The translations under genes and the position numbers were made by a program. Shown here piece by piece: positions 1 through 9,091 of a DNA stretch of 64,000 nucleotides. Position 1 is the stretch's first letter; every line of letters begins with the position of its first letter. This DNA is from a sulfur-oxidizing endosymbiont of Gigantopelta aegis (GTDB lineage Bacteria; Pseudomonadota; Gammaproteobacteria; GRL18). The stretch lies in the NCBI RefSeq assembly GCF_016097415.1, contig NZ_JAEHGE010000001.1, forward strand, positions 707,001 through 771,000, written 5' to 3'. Under the pieces are notes generated by a model that made no database searches, had not been told where the DNA came from, and saw only the letters and a program-made list of their open reading frames with translations.

Positions 1-1110
1 CAGCAATATCTGAGCATCAGGTAACAGTGACTGGCTTGGGCAGAAACTTGAGGGCTCATTCAAAAACGAAAACAAAGCATGATATCAAAAGAATGGACAG
101 ATTAATTGGCAATATACACCTGCACAATGAACGTAAAGATCTCTATCAGTATTTGACATTGCAATTGGTTGGTGAACAAAAGCACCCTGTTCTTATAGCT
201 GATTGGTCGCCAATACCAGGTAGTGAAATTTTTCAACTACTCAGAATATCCATACCAATGGGTGGTCGTTCACTTACTATTTATGAAGAATGTTTCGAAG
301 AAAAGAAATTGAATAATACTCAGGTTCATAATACTTTTCTGGATGAACTTGAAGCAATATTGCCAGAGGGTTGCCAACCCATTATCTTATCCGATGCAAT
401 TTTTAAAACACCCTGGTTTGAAACAATTGAAGCAAAGGGATGGTTTTGGGTTGGTCGAGTTCGGGGCAATGTACAGATCTCATTAGAGGGTGAAAAATTT
501 GAAGGTTGTACTACTATAATGAAGCAAGCGACCACAACGCCAACAGGATTAGGTACGATCTTCTATAGCAAAAGCACAGCATTTCCTTGTGAGGGTACTT
601 TATTTCATGGGACTGAAAAGGGAAAACATAAAAAGAAAAAACGTGGAGGAATTTCTCAAGATGCAAAGAGCCTTTACTATTCTAAAAAAAGCAAAACAAC
701 CCTGGCTATTAGTTTCTCATTTACCTAAAGAAATCAACAAGCCAAAGAAAGTCGTTAGGCTGTATAAATTTCGCATGCAAATTGAAGAAGGTTTCAGAGA
801 TACAAAAAATCAACAGTATGGTATTGGTCTTGCACAAGCAAAATCTAAATCTGCAAAGCGATATAATAATTTATTATTAGTCGCAGCACTGACACAGTTT
901 TTACTTTGGTGTATTGGCAAAGTTGCTGTGAATAAAAAATATCACTATGACTTACAAGCCAATACAATCAGGCATAGAACTGTGCTTTCTAACGTTTATA
1001 TTGGGATTCAAATTATTCGAGATAAACGGTATAAAATTAAAAAGAAGGAAATTAAAATGGTTTTTGAAAATATTTCAAATTTTACGCAACAAGTTGTTGA
1101 CATTTGTTAA
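1..1110 (+). pseudogene. IS4-family transposase, frameshifted
   Basis: DDE transposase that would cut and paste its own element. The first catalytic Asp is in LIADWS (about nt 192-209) and the second in LSDAIFK (about nt 387-407). The IS4 signature Y-(2)-R-(3)-E-(6)-K is in YKFRMQIEEGFRDTK (about nt 763-807). The frame breaks at a run of seven A at 684-690: removing one A joins the upstream frame ending at 728 to the downstream frame ending at 1110. The N-terminus is outside the window. Family assignment is firm; whether the frameshift is real is uncertain because it lies in a homopolymer. Confidence 0.8.
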
Positions 1111-1132
1111 AAAATTCGTGGGGATCCCTCAG
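1..1132 (+). mobile_element. IS4-family insertion sequence, right part
   Basis: The transposase frame is open at the left window edge, so the left end lies outside. The right end is taken at the motif GTGGGGATCCCTCAG, ending at 1132. Read inward this begins CTGAGGGATCCCC, which resembles the terminal repeats of IS4-family elements of the IS10 type (family knowledge). The element is followed by a short gene remnant and then by an IS30-family element. Confidence 0.7.
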
Positions 1133-1278
1133 TTGTAAAAGACAATGCATTTTTTCGCATCGATAAAGCTTGCAAATCTATTTGATCAATAAATTTATGT
1201 AGAATAGCAGTCGCAACACTATCTTCCTGAATAAATTTTGGAGTCATTATTTTGTTAATCACCATCTCATTCAAATGA
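1133..1278 (-). pseudogene. Unidentified gene remnant between two insertion sequences
   Basis: An open frame of about 50 codons lies between the end of the IS4 element and the TGA target duplication of the IS30 element (reading includes NEMVINKIMTPKFIQEDS). Both ends are set by mobile elements, so this looks like an internal piece of a disrupted gene. I do not recognise the family. Coding status is a guess from the absence of stops. Confidence 0.3.
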
Positions 1279-1285
1279 CGCGGAT

Positions 1286-2281
1286 TCAACTCTGAAGTGC
1301 AACGCAGGAAATTCCAGTTCTTGCAAATGATTTTTTCATTGCCTGGAATGGTGTTTGAAAGCCGAGTGCCTTTCTAGGTCTATTATTAAGTTTTTCCATC
1401 ATGTTGTAAACCTCTTTATCAGTCACTTCTTTAAAGTCTGTATCTTTAGGAAAATATTGTCTAATCAGTCCATTAGTATTTTCATTTAACCCTCGCTCCC
1501 ATGAAGAATAAGGGTGGGCAAAATAAAATGCTGTATCAAGAGCTTTGCTTACCTGCTCATGATAAGCAAACTCTTTGCCATTGTCTGCGGTAATACTATG
1601 AAGCCTGTCTTTAAAGGGTTTAAGCAATTGTATTGTTGCTTGTGTCACCCAATCAGCCTGTTTGCCATTCACTCTTGCTACTAATGTGTAAAGCGTTTTT
1701 CTTTCTACAATCGTGACCAGAGCACCACTGTGTCCTTTACCGATCACTGTATCAATTTCCCAGTCACCAACACGACGTTTATCATCAACAATCTTAGGTC
1801 GGTCATCAATGGAAATTCGATTAATTATTTGTCCTCGACTGCTTTTACCGTTACTACCACGCTTTTGGTATTTCTTTCCCTGACGCCTTAAATACTGATG
1901 TAAATCACCACCTTGCTTCTTATCATCCCATATGTGTTAATAAATACGTTCATGGCTAAGAAGTAGCATTTTGTCATTCAGTAACCAACCTGATATCTGT
2001 TCAGGACTCCACTGGTGCTGTGAAAGCTTTTCATCAATAAGGGCAATCATGTCATCCGTCATTTTAATTGCTTTAGAAGCATTGTAGCGACGCTTAACGG
2101 CTTTTTCTTGAGCTTGCTTAAATCGATAGCCACGTAAACCAGCGTTGCGTTTAATTTCACGGCATATAGTAGATTTACTCACCTCAATCGCCTGAGCAAT
2201 TTTAGACTGGGAAATGCCATTTTTAATCTCAGTCGAAATGTAGTATCTTTGTTCTTGTGTCAATTGCTTGTAAGTTCTCAT
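1286..2281 (-). pseudogene. IS30-family transposase with internal stop (copy 1)
   Basis: The N-terminal helix-turn-helix (RTYKQLTQEQRYYIS, then ISQSKIAQAIEVSKSTICRE) is followed by an rve-type DDE domain: GDWEIDTVIGKGH, ITADNGKEF, and Glu in SSWERGLNENTNGLIRQ. Start 2281 and stop 1286 give 331 codons, a normal length for the family. The frame is continuous apart from one TAA at 1937-1939, where the second copy reads CAA (Gln), so this copy carries a nonsense mutation. The second copy is intact here but has a different lesion, so neither makes full-length transposase as sequenced. Confidence 0.88.
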
Positions 2282-2392
2282 AAGTCACTTTACTCTTGCA
2301 GGAGAAAATGGCCGATTTTACAAGCAATTGGCCATTTTTTCGAGCAAATCATTACTGTACTTATGATTTTTTTTTAGTAGCGCCGTCAGGCG

Positions 2393-2464
2393 TCGCTGGC
2401 TCATGAAATTCCCGGGGTGGCCATCGCTACGCTCGGTCACCCTGGGAATTTCATGAGCCAGCGA
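2393..2464. repeat. Long palindrome in the IS30 leader (copy 1)
   Basis: Arms of about 27 bp beginning TCGCTGGCTCATGAAATTCC (2393 onward) pair with the sequence ending at 2464 around a short loop containing ATCGCTACGCTC. The other IS30 copy has the same structure at 14564-14635, with a few compensating and non-compensating changes. It lies between the terminal repeat and the transposase start, so it would fold in the leader RNA or in single-stranded DNA. Its function is unknown. Confidence 0.8.
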
Positions 2465-2579
2465 TAAACCAGCAAATATCACAAATACAACCAAATAGTG
2501 TTGCACTTATGAGTTGAATCTAAGTGATAATACCCGATAAAAAATACTTAAATTTAGCTTTGAAATTAAAAATGTCGGG

Positions 2580-2959
2580 CTATTTAATTTTCCAAATCAA
2601 TTCACTATAAGCTTCAAGTTTGCTATCAGCTGTAATTAATCGCATTGGTTCACATATCGCTTGTGCAACCAATATTCGATCAAAAGGATCTTTATGTACT
2701 GGGGAAGGTTTAAAACAGATTCAGTATGTTCGCCAGTAATAGGTAATTCAATAAAACCGCTATTTTTAGCAGCCATTCTAATTTCAGACAAATTCCCCTC
2801 AAATTTGCCAATACCAATTTTTATAGCCAACTCCCACCAAGAGGCAGTACTAATATAAACATCATTCTCATCAGCCAGAATCACATCACGTATTGAGCTA
2901 ATTCGATTAGAGCCAGCCATAACCCATAACGCAATATGAGTGTCTAATAGAACCCTCAT
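2580..2959 (-). pseudogene. PIN-domain (VapC-like) toxin, frameshifted
   Basis: PIN-fold ribonuclease toxin of a type II toxin-antitoxin pair. It starts MRVLLDTHIALWVM, with the first acidic residue in LLDTH; further conserved positions lie in STASWWELAIK. The frame is lost at a run of four G at 2701-2704 (CCCC in the coding strand). Restoring one base gives the expected ending, with PFDRILVAQA and ITADSKL supplying the C-terminal acidic residues, and a stop at 2580-2582. The start overlaps the stop of the upstream antitoxin (TAATG). Family assignment is firm; the frameshift could be real or a sequencing slip. Confidence 0.75.
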
Positions 2960-3199
2960 TATTGCCCTTCAAACTCAGCTATAATTTCATTTGACAAAGA
3001 CTCATCAAAATCGTCCGGCACATTGATTACCCCTTTAAGTAAACCAATGATTTTTTTTGTTTACATCCAGTATCTAATGGCACTAATTTAGCCTCAGCTT
3101 TCCCATAAGCACCGATGTATATCTCCTCCCCATTTGAAGCTTTTTTACCAGTTGGGACAGGTTACTTTTTGCTTGATGCATTGATATTACATCATCCAT
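2959..3199 (-). pseudogene. Phd/YefM-family antitoxin, two frameshifts
   Basis: Partner antitoxin of the PIN toxin. Translation starts MDDVISMHQAKSNLSQLVKK, typical of Phd/YefM proteins that bind their own operator and cover the toxin. Two single-base gaps, at T runs 3141-3146 and 3051-3058, break the frame. Adding one base at each restores GEEIYIGAYGKAEAKLVPLD and then LLKGVINVPDDFDESLSNE, ending at the TAATG overlap with the toxin. Operon order antitoxin-toxin is standard for this class. Confidence 0.7.
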
Positions 3200-3453
3200 A
3201 CTCGCTCCTGACTTATTAAGCAATACGCTCATATTAGTCCAGCCTTAGCTAACTGTCAAATATATATTCTGATATTTATCTAGGAGTCATCAGAATCCGG
3301 TCAAGTATCAAAGACCATACTAGAATTAAACCTAAAATAATCTGACAGCGGTCTCGTGAATTTGTAAAGAGTTGGCCATTTGAAATTGTTTCGGCCAGAT
3401 CACCTCAATGACTCCCAGATCAAGTCATGATCTGGGATTTGAATGACTTCCCT

Positions 3454-4218
3454 TTAACTTTCAATCTGATCTTTCATACGATAGCTTTTTCCTTCAATAA
3501 CCACTGTCTGAGCATGATGCAGTAATCTATCCAGCAATGCTGAGGTCAATGTGCTGTCATTGTTAAAGATCTCTGGCCAGTCCTTAAAGGCACGATTGGT
3601 GGTGATCACCGTTGAGCCCACTTCATAACGACCAGAGATGATTTGAAACAGCATATCGGCTCCATTCTTATCAATGGGTAAGTAGCCCAGTTCATCTAAA
3701 ATGAGGATTTCAGGTTTAATGTATTTGCGCATTTCCAGTTTCAAACGACCCGATTTCTGTGCCACAATGAGTGAGTTAATGGCATCCACCGTATTTGTAA
3801 ACAAGACCCGTTTTCCATTGAGACAGGCATGATGACCTAAGGCGGTGGCCAGATGCGTTTTTCTAAGCCAACGCCACCCAGTAAAATAATATTAGTGTGT
3901 TGCTTTAAAAACTGTAGCCGAAAGAGATCCTTGATCTGCAGTTGATTAATTTTCTTTGGCCAGTTCCAACTGAACTGCTGTAGTGTTTTCACAAATGGGA
4001 ATCGAGCCGTTTTCACTTTACGTTCAATTGCTCTTTCCTGTCGCCTATTATTTTCCAACTCAATTAACTGAGTCAGGTAATTAACATGAGACCAACTGTC
4101 TTTATTAGCCTTTAAAGCCGTCTCTTCATAATGCTCGGCAATACCAGGCAACTTAAAGTATTTCAACTGTTCAAGTAGTCTTTCGACTTCTTTTCAGTGT
4201 GGGCATATCAAGCATCAT
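3454..4218 (-). pseudogene. istB: IstB-like ATPase of IS21 element 1, frameshifted
   Basis: AAA+ helper ATPase that works with IstA in IS21 transposition. The corrected reading begins MLDMPTLKEVERLLEQLKYF. Walker A lies near 3860 (GGVGLGKTHLATALG once a missing base in the T run 3858-3862 is restored), and Walker B is EILILDELGYLPID. A second one-base shift lies near 4190. The C-terminus (LDRLLHHAQTVVIEGKSYR) is typical. The start is taken at CAT 4216-4218, just downstream of istA. Confidence 0.8.
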
Positions 4219-4228
4219 TTGAATGGCT

Positions 4229-5768
4229 TCACTTTTCTTCTTTGTTTGATTGTTTTGTTTCAAACTGGATGGTTGAGTCATAAGTTGTTCCTTTGATTTC
4301 TTTAGGTTGATAAATATTGATGTCGGGTTTTTCTAACGTAATGTCGAGTAAGTCTTCACTGCGGGTTAAATGCAAAGCACCTGCTTCGGGTAATTTGTTG
4401 AGTCGCTGTTCCAATAAATTGGCCACATACTCACTACTGAAGGCTTCAAAGACAAAGGCATCCAGCATGGCTCGTTCAGTGGCTTCAATGCCATAGATTT
4501 CACTGAGGCCAACAATCTTTCGCACATGAACTTTAGGGTTTAAACGCTTCTGAGCCAGCTTTTGATAGTAATCACTGGCACGAGGTGACAGTGCAATAAA
4601 ACGTTGAAACAGTTTTTGATCTTCTGAACGTCTGCGCTGGGCTAGCAATTCTTTGGGATGGTCCGGATCTTCAAAATCACGATGGCGCTCAAAGCTGCGA
4701 ATGTGTCGGGCAATGAGTTTTTCCTGATCATAAACACAAAGTCGCTCGGGATAGATTTTTAAGGTCAGTGACTGGCTGGCATATTCTGCGGGCACTGAAT
4801 AGCGGTTAGAATCCAGACTGATGCGAAACAGTTTGGTCGAGCGGACGGTTTCAATCCGTGCAATGTCATATCGGTTAATGGGCAAAGAGCGCATGGCCTG
4901 CACATCTTCAGGCAAACAATCCACTGGCTTTTTCGGGTTTCGCCATGGATGCGCACATTAGCAATGTCAGCCATCCAGATTTTAATGGCTGGATTCAAGA
5001 TCTCAAACTGAGTCAACTCCAGGCCATTGAGGAAGTTTTTTTGACATAACCCACCCCGTTTTCAACCCGACCTTTTTCATTGCCCTTACGAACGCCACAG
5101 GCTTTAATTCTAAAACCATAATGATGTGCAAAGTCTAAGTATTTAGGGTTAAAAACAATATCTTCTCCTGCAGGGCGAGAGAGAACGCCCGTCTTTCAAT
5201 TATCAATCATGACTTTTTCCGGCACGGCACCAAAGAACTCAAAAGCATGTTGATGACAGGCCAGAAAGTGTTCCATGCTTTGTGATAAAGTGAATTCTAC
5301 GTACATCATTCTGGAATGGCATAACACCATCACAAAGAAGTTCAGCTTGCGAGTGGTTTCACCCACTTGAATGGTTTTGTACAGGCCCCAGTCAACCTGA
5401 GCAGCTTCACCTGGTGCAAAGGCTAAGGTTAAAAAAGCGGGCTTTCGTTTGGGTCGAACCTGATGAACATAACGTTTGACCACAGAGTAGCTCCCGTCAT
5501 AACCCTCCTCCTGTACTCGTTGAAAGAGCTGAGTCGCCGTATAAGCATGCTTTTCCAGCAAACTGACAATATCATCCTTATAGGGATCGAGTTTGCTGTT
5601 TTGTGCTGCCGGTTTCCGTGGTCGATAATGTTTTTCCTGTAGCCAGCTCTCTACTGTGCGGTGATCTGAATCCATCTTTTGTGCAATCTGACCTACGTTC
5701 AGCTTATCCTGTTGATACTGTTTCATACGGCACCAGGCTTCATAATCAATCATGATGGCCTCCAGCAT
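4229..5768 (-). pseudogene. istA: IstA transposase of IS21 element 1, broken into pieces
   Basis: DDE transposase. The N-terminal helix-turn-helix region (NVGQIAQKMDSDHRTVESWL) is followed by catalytic Asp in AAQVDWGLYK, Asp in VMIDN and Glu in NEKGRVENGVGYV. An in-frame TGA follows VMIDN (5196-5198), and single-base gaps occur at T runs 5036-5042 and 4929-4933; together they split the gene into at least three parts. With these repaired the protein would be about 510 residues, normal for IstA. The start at 5768 overlaps the end of the accessory gene upstream. Confidence 0.82.
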
Positions 5769-6156
5769 TTAATTGTTTGAGTATTTGTTTTATGTGGACA
5801 GGTGAAGATGAGGTTTGTCTAACGGGGTCAGATTTGGCTGATGGGGATAAAGATAGGACTTGATACAAAGGATGTTTATAAGTGATTAGTTTGGCCTGAA
5901 TGAGTTCTGTTCGTGCCTGAGTGAACTTTAATGTCCCTATATTCAACTGTTTCATTAAGCTCGGTTGTGAGTAATAACTCAGCCCATTTTGATCGGCAAC
6001 GGTAAGTAAAAATAAATAAAATGCCATTGATTCACAAGAGCAAGACTCAAAGTGGCCATCACGAACCAGGCGGTGATCGATCCAACTGAACTGAGAGGGG
6101 ATTTGACGTAATTGCCCTGGATTGGGCATAGGATGCTCGGTCATTGTTTTCTCCAT
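5746..6156 (-). CDS. IS21-associated accessory protein of unknown function
   Basis: A 136-residue soluble protein (or 132 residues from the second Met, MTEHPMPN). The middle part (LSYYSQPSLMKQLNIGTLKF) looks like a winged or helix-turn-helix segment. It sits immediately upstream of istA and overlaps its start by 23 nt, and is probably co-transcribed with it. I recall similar small genes beside IS21-family elements in other gammaproteobacteria, but give no biochemical role. Confidence 0.55.
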   Translation of the reverse strand: MEKTMTEHPMPNPGQLRQIPSQFSWIDHRLVRDGHFESCSCESMAFYLFLLTVADQNGLSYYSQPSLMKQLNIGTLKFTQARTELIQAKLITYKHPLYQVLSLSPSAKSDPVRQTSSSPVHIKQILKQLNAGGHHD

Positions 6157-6639
6157 GTTTTAGGTGAGTGTTGAGTAAAAGATCCTCGCCTAATTCTCGC
6201 AGTTTCAGACCACTCTCGACTATGTCATCTTGTAACGTACTACCGATAAGATGTGCAATTAATCCTATTAAAACAGTGGGTTGGGACTTTAAGATCTCTT
6301 GTAACGCATTGGCGTTAAGATCGTCTGTTTTCTCTTTTTTATATCAATCGCTTGCGTGATTAAGGTATCTTGTAACGGTAATGGGTTATCCAATGATTGT
6401 TGTACAATTTTCCAGTATTTTGGATTTTGGGAACGCCATTGCTGAACACGCTGGACATTGACAGTGCCACAGAAGTAGTTTTTATTTTGAGGTTTTTGCA
6501 GCCATTTTTTTTGACTGGCGGCCTTACTGGCTTGTCGACACTCAGGTGCTGAGCAGAATTTCTGACGACCTTTAGAGCGGGGGTTGGGTTTGAAAAAAGT
6601 GTGGCAGTGCAAGCACTTGCAAGTTCCTGAACGTGGCAT
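6059..6639 (-). pseudogene. IS21-associated zinc-ribbon protein, frameshifted
   Basis: The N-terminus has a Cys-rich zinc-binding pattern: CKCLHCHTFF, then FCSAPECRQASKAASQKKW. The first frame stops at 6289. Adding one base in the T run near 6331 continues it as LQEILKSQPTVLIGLIAHLI and onward, overlapping the next gene. It is likely an accessory DNA-binding protein of the IS21-type element (inference from position and Cys pattern). The downstream end is uncertain because of the overlap. Confidence 0.5.
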
Positions 6640-6829
6640 TGAGTATTTCCTCTACCTGAGATAGTTGAGGAAAAGCAAGAAAAAGTACAGCAAAAGAAAA
6701 GAACGGAAGAAGACAGAAGAAAATCCAAGTAGAACAAAAGATTTTTTTAAAAATTGGGAAGAAAAAGCAGAAGAAGAAATGACATTTTCAAATGGCCAAG
6801 ATTAGGACACTTTCAGGAGACCCCTGACA

Positions 6830-6886
6830 AACCAGATCGATAGTCTGTTTTATTTGGCTAATTAATTCTTCAGGTAATCGTGGCAT
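6830..6886 (-). pseudogene. Primase-like protein, first 19 codons only
   Basis: The reading MPRLPEELISQIKQTIDLV is the start of a protein that elsewhere continues into a CHC2-type zinc-finger primase (family recall). The right end of IS21 element 1 truncates it. A second, longer fragment of the same gene lies at 19424-19530. In both places an XRE-antitoxin-toxin module lies divergently next to it, so the two loci appear to be paralogous. Confidence 0.5.
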
Positions 6887-6937
6887 AAGGTTTAACTCCA
6901 AAACGTTGTCAAGACTTACTACAAAAAAATAACTTGG

Positions 6938-6966
6938 TTGCACAATACTACGTTTCGTAGTATTGT
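6938..6966 (+). promoter_or_regulatory. Promoter with overlapping palindromic operator for XRE gene 1
   Basis: The -35 box TTGCAC (6938-6943), a 17-bp spacer and the -10 box TATTGT (6961-6966) precede the XRE start at 7007. A perfect 11-bp inverted repeat, ACAATACTACG (6942-6952) with its complement at 6956-6966 and a 3-nt centre, covers the spacer and the -10 box. This is the expected site for autorepression by the downstream XRE protein (inference). Confidence 0.65.
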
Positions 6967-7006
6967 CAGAATCAATAACAACGTCATCCCAAACAGGGGG
7001 TATACT

Positions 7007-7402
7007 ATGGACTCTATCAGTTACAGCTTGCTGGATAAACTCATGACAAACGATGACAAAGAATTTTTTCAGGTACTTGGCCGACGAATGGCCGACTATC
7101 GCAAAGCGATTAATATCACTCAGGTACAACTGGCGAGTATGTTAGGTGTATCACAACAGGTAATTGCTGCTTATGAAGCAGGCAGACGGAAGCTTCCAGC
7201 TTCTCTCTTGCCTGTTTTAGCTAAATTGTTTTCTGTGCCTGTGGATGAACTTATAGGGATCAAAGAAAGTAATGCTAAACGTGGGCCTGCCTCGGTGCTA
7301 CAACGCCAAATTGAACAAGTGGCGTTATTGCCAAGGGCAAAGCAGAAGTTTGTTATGGAGATGTTGGATACGGTACTGAAGCAACAACAGTGCTCGATGT
7401 AG
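7007..7402 (+). CDS. XRE-family helix-turn-helix regulator (module 1)
   Basis: A 131-residue DNA-binding regulator. The lambda-repressor-like helix-turn-helix spans about residues 25-80 (TQVQLASMLGVSQQVIAAYE, then AGRRKLPASLLPVLAKLF). ATG 7007 is preferred over in-frame starts further upstream because it follows a purine-rich CAGGGGG ribosome site at 6994-7000 and lies downstream of the predicted promoter. It heads a three-gene unit with an antitoxin and a ParE-like toxin, and probably represses the unit through the palindrome at 6942-6966. A paralogous unit starts at 19697. Confidence 0.85.
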   Translation: MDSISYSLLDKLMTNDDKEFFQVLGRRMADYRKAINITQVQLASMLGVSQQVIAAYEAGRRKLPASLLPVLAKLFSVPVDELIGIKESNAKRGPASVLQRQIEQVALLPRAKQKFVMEMLDTVLKQQQCSM

Positions 7403-7444
7403 ATCTGAAACAGAATAGTTATTAATTTTTTAAGGAATTTGATC

Positions 7445-7630
7445 ATGCAATCTCATAGCGCAAAGCAAGAAGCTCTCGATGTGATCCAGCGTCTGCCGGA
7501 CAACACAGATATAGAAGAAATTATGTATCGGCTTTATGTGTTGGAGAATATACGCAAAGGGCAGGAAGATGCGGCACAGGGTAAAACTCAATCCGCTAAA
7601 GAAGTGCTTAAGGATATTCAGTCGTGGTAA
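7445..7630 (+). CDS. Antitoxin of ParE-type pair (module 1)
   Basis: A 61-residue acidic, helical protein (ALDVIQRLPDNTDIEEIMYR, then LYVLENIRKGQEDAAQGKTQ). Its position directly before and overlapping a ParE-like toxin, and its similarity to the gene at 20084, mark it as the cognate antitoxin. ATG 7445 is chosen because AAGGA lies eight bases upstream. The 3' end overlaps the toxin start by 7 nt, implying translational coupling. Confidence 0.75.
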   Translation: MQSHSAKQEALDVIQRLPDNTDIEEIMYRLYVLENIRKGQEDAAQGKTQSAKEVLKDIQSW

Positions 7631-7920
7631 AGTGGACTGACCACGCCAAAGCTCAGCTTCACAGTATTTATGAATATATCAGCCAGGACTCTCCCTTTTA
7701 TGCCAAGCGAGTGACTGAAGCCCTGGTTAAAAAAACCATCGGTCTAGATGCTTTACCTCATAAAGGATATAAGGTGTCAGAATTGAATGAAGATGTCGTT
7801 CGTGAGCTATCGCTTTATTCTTATCGAATTATTTATGAGATCAAAACCAGTTATATTGAAGTGCTAGCCGTGATCCATAAACGACAGGATTTACAGGCTG
7901 ATGAGATCTTGCGAGATTAA
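7624..7920 (+). CDS. ParE/RelE-superfamily toxin (module 1)
   Basis: A 98-residue toxin of the RelE/ParE fold. It starts with GTG at 7624 inside the antitoxin end. The N-terminal helix region (WTDHAKAQLHSIYEYISQDS) and the C-terminal strand pair (YRIIYEIK, IEVLAVIHKRQD) match the family pattern. Proteins of this fold either block gyrase or cleave ribosome-bound mRNA; the sequence does not say which. Its paralogue is at 20266-20577. Confidence 0.82.
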   Translation: MVKWTDHAKAQLHSIYEYISQDSPFYAKRVTEALVKKTIGLDALPHKGYKVSELNEDVVRELSLYSYRIIYEIKTSYIEVLAVIHKRQDLQADEILRD

Positions 7921-7937
7921 GCTAAAACCTACATTAA

Positions 7938-8357
7938 AAACAATTCGTCTCTGACCCCATTTATTCGGGCAACACCTTGTAAACGACCCGATGCCATATC
8001 ATAAACATAACGGATGGTCAGTCAATTTGAATTAACTGACCATAGGGGTCATATGCCAGTCGTGTTTCTCTGTTCTGCTCATCTATCTGACTGATAAGCT
8101 GGCTCAGTGGAAATCAATGAATCTGACCCCTTGATTTTTCCCCTTGATTTTTGAAAAACAATTCGTCTCTGACCCCATTTATTCGGGCAACACCTTGTAA
8201 ACGACCCGATGCCATATCATAAACATAACGGATGGTCAGTCAATTTGAATTAACTGACCATAGGGGTCATATGCCAGTCGTGTTTCTCTGTTCTGCTCAT
8301 CTATCTGACTGATAAGCTGGCTCAGTGGAAATCAATGAATCTGACCCCTTGATTTTT
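7938..8357. repeat. Perfect tandem duplication of an RHS-gene relic
   Basis: About 202 bp starting near 7938 is repeated without visible change from about 8156 (offset 218 bp). Read on the minus strand the unit encodes YD-repeat protein pieces such as YVYDMASGRLQGVAR and QIDEQNRETRLAYDPYGQL, so it is debris of an RHS gene. Each unit ends in TGACCCCTTGATT motifs that recur throughout the RHS array further right. The unit also contains a small hairpin (TGGTCAGT / ACTGACCA). Confidence 0.8.
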
Positions 8358-8613
8358 GACCCCTTGATTTTTTGACCCCTTGATTTTGCTTTACATCTAT
8401 AACCTAAATACAGGTTACTGATTGTTATTTATATTTGATAATTACTGAAAGCTATATTTCATTACAAACAGCAATATCACCATTCAAAACAAACTGAAGA
8501 ATACAAATAAAATAATTTACATTAACACCACCATTTGTTGCCAATTCTCTGCACTTAAAAAACTTATTCATAATCTCTCAGGACATTCATTTATAAAAAT
8601 TATTAAAAAAAGC
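8358..8613. other. Non-coding stretch upstream of mer
   Basis: AT-rich, with further TGACCCCTTGATT motifs at its left side. I see no merR-like coding sequence on either strand here or between here and 7920. Confidence 0.5.
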
Positions 8614-8645
8614 TTGACTCTGTACTTAGGTACAGAGTTTAAACT
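8614..8645 (+). promoter_or_regulatory. MerR-type promoter/operator of the mer operon
   Basis: The -35 box TTGACT (8614-8619) and a -10-like TTAAAC (8639-8644) are separated by the long 19-bp spacer characteristic of MerR-activated promoters. The spacer holds a perfect 9-bp dyad ACTCTGTAC / GTACAGAGT (8617-8625 and 8630-8638). The layout matches classical mer operators. The regulator itself is not encoded nearby, so control in trans is likely. Confidence 0.8.
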
Positions 8646-8678
8646 TGCTACATATTCAAGATAACAGGAGATAAAACT

Positions 8679-9047
8679 ATGTCAAAGGCTGCATCCATAA
8701 CGACGAAGAGTAACATTAGTTCCATGATCGCAGCAGTGATTATGGCTATCGGGGCATCCCTGTGCTGTGTTGGCCCGTTGGTATTGCTTGCCTTAGGGAT
8801 AGGGGGAACCTGGATCAGCTCGCTAGCGGCACTGGAACCTTATCGACCCATCTTTATCGGTATAACCCTGGCATTTCTGTTCCTGGCGTTTCACAAGCTT
8901 TATTTGGCTCCGAGACAGTGTGCCCCTGGAGATGCCTGCGCTGTACCCAGCACCTTACGCAACCAAAAGATTATTTTCTGGGCAGTGACCGTATTACTGA
9001 TTGCCTTGTTGACATTTCCGTACTACGGCATTGCATTGTTTGAATAA
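8679..9047 (+). CDS. merT: Mercuric transport protein MerT
   Basis: A 122-residue inner-membrane protein that passes Hg(II) from MerP to the cytoplasm. Three hydrophobic segments are visible (about residues 17-38, 50-68 and 96-118). The metal-binding Cys pair in the first segment is ASLCCVGP, and a second pair lies in the loop (QCAPGDAC). An AGGAG ribosome site precedes ATG 8679. It is the first gene of the operon behind the MerR-type promoter. Confidence 0.93.
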   Translation: MSKAASITTKSNISSMIAAVIMAIGASLCCVGPLVLLALGIGGTWISSLAALEPYRPIFIGITLAFLFLAFHKLYLAPRQCAPGDACAVPSTLRNQKIIFWAVTVLLIALLTFPYYGIALFE

Positions 9048-9091
9048 AGAGCAGTATTGCTAATTAACTATTTAATTGTAGGATTAACCAT

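Larger units (their letters stand above)
1279..2524 (-). mobile_element. IS30-family element, copy 1
   Basis: The 1246-bp element has imperfect terminal inverted repeats: GATTCAACTCTGAAGTGCAA at the left (from 1283) and GATTCAACTCATAAGTGCAA read inward from the right end. A 3-bp direct repeat TGA flanks it at 1276-1278 and 2525-2527, as expected for IS30-type short target duplications. It carries one transposase gene and a 240-bp leader with a strong palindrome. A nearly identical copy lies at 14504-15747. Confidence 0.88.
3343..6829 (-). mobile_element. IS21-family element 1 with two accessory genes
   Basis: The element carries istA and istB in the usual order, preceded by two accessory reading frames. 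The ends share TGACAGCGGTCTC (left, from 3343) and TGTCAGGGGTCTC (right, read inward from 6829), followed by related TTGGCCATTTGAAA blocks. No clear target duplication is visible. The right end interrupts a primase-like gene whose first 19 codons survive at 6830-6886. Several frameshifts suggest the element is inactive as sequenced. Confidence 0.8.

Noticed and set aside
2318-2506. Small minus-strand frame across the IS30 leader palindrome
   Set aside because: It only translates the palindrome (both arms give the same peptide in reverse) and has no family character.
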